DNA of 7,436 bases from an uncultured Bacteroidales bacterium (GTDB lineage Bacteria > Bacteroidota > Bacteroidia > Bacteroidales > Lentimicrobiaceae): NCBI GenBank assembly GCA_937864935.1, contig CALMDN010000453.1, positions 1 to 7,436 on the forward strand. Reading direction: 5' to 3'. Positions 6,623 to 7,436 of this stretch are shown one piece after another. Within the stretch, counting starts at the first letter, position 1; the number at the start of each line of letters is the position of its first letter. A program made the translations under genes and the position numbers. The notes beneath the pieces were generated by a model that saw only the letters and a program-made list of their open reading frames with translations, made no database searches and was not told the origin of the DNA.

Positions 6623-6627
6623 CAAAG

Positions 6628-6653
6628 AAAAGCCACCATCAGTGGCTTTTTTT
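6628..6653 (+). terminator. Rho-independent terminator after tRNA-Val
   Basis: A stem AAAAGCCAC... is formed by 6628-6636 (with A6628-A6631 pairing T6650-T6647) and AGCCAC/GTGGCT (6631-6636 with 6642-6647) around a five-base loop CATCA. It runs into seven T residues (6647-6653). It starts six bases after the tRNA and should separate tRNA transcription from ispF. Confidence 0.9.
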
Positions 6654-6738
6654 ATTTATAACCTTTTCGTACATGAATCTTTTATAACCATCAGGCTCAT
6701 TTTTAAAGCCGTTGTGTTTCATTATCGTTAGATTTGGT

Positions 6739-6746
6739 TAGTTTTA
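6739..6746 (+). promoter_or_regulatory. Weak candidate -7 box for ispF
   Basis: TAGTTTTA at 6739-6746 differs from TAnnTTTG only in the last base. A TTT rather than TTG lies at the 19-base spacing (6717-6719). A strong terminator precedes ispF, so a promoter is needed somewhere in 6654-6784, and this is the best match I can find. If used, RNA would begin near 6753, downstream of the in-frame TTG at 6734. Confidence 0.25.
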
Positions 6747-6784
6747 CAATTTCTAAAAGACTTTTGAAAACGAATCCAGCGAAA

Positions 6785-7273
6785 ATGTTTCCGTTCAGGG
6801 TAGGTTTCGGATATGATGTCCATCAGCTTAAAGAAGGACTACCGCTGATGATCGGCGGTATCAGGATAAGTCATTATAAAGGGGCCTCAGGACATTCTGA
6901 TGCCGATGTTCTGCTGCATGCCATCTGTGATTCGCTGCTCGGCGCGGCCGGACTGAGAGATATCGGATTTCATTTCCCCGATACCGATCCGGCCCTGAAA
7001 GGCATTGACAGCATGATACTGCTGAGAAAAACGGTTGAACTCGTCGGGGCTGAAGGCTGGCAGATAGGCAACATTGATTGCACCATTGCACTTCAGAAAC
7101 CCCGGATTTCACAGTATATTCCTGACATGCAGATCAAAATAGATTCAGCAACCGGCTCTGGCACTGTTTCTATAAAGGCAACGACCACCGAACATCTTGG
7201 ATTTACAGGACGTGAAGAAGGCATACAGGCCTGGGCTGTCGCACTTCTGTTCCGTCGTGATACAACCAGTTGA
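6785..7273 (+). CDS. ispF: 2-C-methyl-D-erythritol 2,4-cyclodiphosphate synthase
   Basis: IspF is the cytoplasmic, homotrimeric, metal-dependent enzyme of the MEP isoprenoid pathway. It converts CDP-methylerythritol 2-phosphate to ME-2,4-cyclodiphosphate and releases CMP. The 162-residue protein has the usual family length. The N-terminal GFGYDVHQL (7-15) holds metal ligands Asp11 and His13. GHSDADVLLHAICD (36-49) holds the third ligand, His45. FPDTDPALKGIDS follows, and the signature TTTEHLGFTGREEGI lies near the C-terminus and forms the nucleotide-binding part. An in-frame TTG at 6734 would add 17 residues (VSFTISKRLLK and so on). I rejected it because the family's conserved start falls a few residues before GFGYDVH and ATG at 6785 fits that exactly. 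The gene opens a plus-strand transcription unit behind the tRNA terminator, and the next gene begins four bases after its stop. Confidence 0.97.
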   Translation: MFPFRVGFGYDVHQLKEGLPLMIGGIRISHYKGASGHSDADVLLHAICDSLLGAAGLRDIGFHFPDTDPALKGIDSMILLRKTVELVGAEGWQIGNIDCTIALQKPRISQYIPDMQIKIDSATGSGTVSIKATTTEHLGFTGREEGIQAWAVALLFRRDTTS

Positions 7274-7277
7274 AGGC

Positions 7278-7436
7278 ATGAAAATAAGACTGGTAAAGCA
7301 TGCCGATATTGACAAAGCAGCCTGGGATCAATGCATTGAGAAGGCTGTTAACGGGAACATCTATGCCTTCTCGTGGTACCTCGACATCGTCTGCGAAAGC
7401 TGGGATGCCCTGGTAGATGAAGATTACAAAACAGTG
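7278..7436 (+). CDS. GNAT-like conserved Bacteroidota protein, 5' end (partial)
   Basis: An ATG at 7278, four bases after the ispF stop and with AGG just before it, opens a frame of 53 codons that runs off the window. The peptide contains WDQCIEKAVNGNIYAFSWYLD (split: WDQCI at 16-20, NGNIYA at 25-30, SWYLD at 32-36) and SWDALVDEDY at 41-50. This pattern resembles the N-terminus of a family of Bacteroidota hypothetical proteins of about 300 residues with a GNAT or FemAB-like acyltransferase fold. I assign the family from memory of that pattern. The catalytic region lies outside the window, so substrate and activity are unknown. Tight spacing implies co-transcription, and perhaps translational coupling, with ispF. 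Confidence 0.75.
   Translation, partial: MKIRLVKHADIDKAAWDQCIEKAVNGNIYAFSWYLDIVCESWDALVDEDYKTV

Noticed and set aside
6655..6689. Direct repeat TTTATAACC at 6655-6663 and 6681-6689 upstream of ispF
   Set aside because: It is only nine AT-rich bases partly within the terminator tail, with no supporting structure.

Overview
The window looks like a chromosomal segment of a Bacteroidota species. Three things point there. The minus strand carries a PorT-type subunit of the type IX secretion system, which is confined to that phylum. It also carries a lipoprotein-type Omp85 protein (TamL), the Bacteroidota form of TamA. Finally, the short intergenic gaps contain the phylum's characteristic TAnnTTTG -7 element in place of an E. 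coli-type -10/-35 promoter. The order or genus cannot be fixed from this sequence alone.

Layout. Positions 1-144 hold the 3' end of an unidentified plus-strand gene that converges on porT. A minus-strand block then runs from about 6076 down to 154, in transcription order tamL (outer-membrane assembly), a RecD-like superfamily 1 helicase, hldE1/rfaE1 (heptose-7-phosphate kinase for LPS core or nucleotide-heptose synthesis) and porT. The genes are 39-117 bases apart. Each gap contains a TAnnTTTG match, so the block may be read from several promoters rather than as one simple operon. Three of the four products concern the cell envelope: OMP insertion, LPS precursor supply and T9SS. The helicase is the outlier.

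Positions 6086-6547 are a 462-base stretch with no confident gene. It holds a compact nest of inverted and direct repeats and A-tracts just upstream of a well-formed promoter and a tRNA-Val(TAC) gene, which ends in a clear intrinsic terminator. On the plus strand after the tRNA come ispF (MEP isoprenoid pathway) and, four bases later, the 5' end of a Bacteroidota-conserved GNAT-like protein cut by the window edge.

I found no mobile element, CRISPR array, toxin-antitoxin or defence module, and no evidence of a new multi-gene system. The points most worth a second look are the repeat nest upstream of the tRNA, the -7 boxes before every gene (which bear on three start-codon choices), and the homopolymer runs in tamL (G8) and porT (A9).
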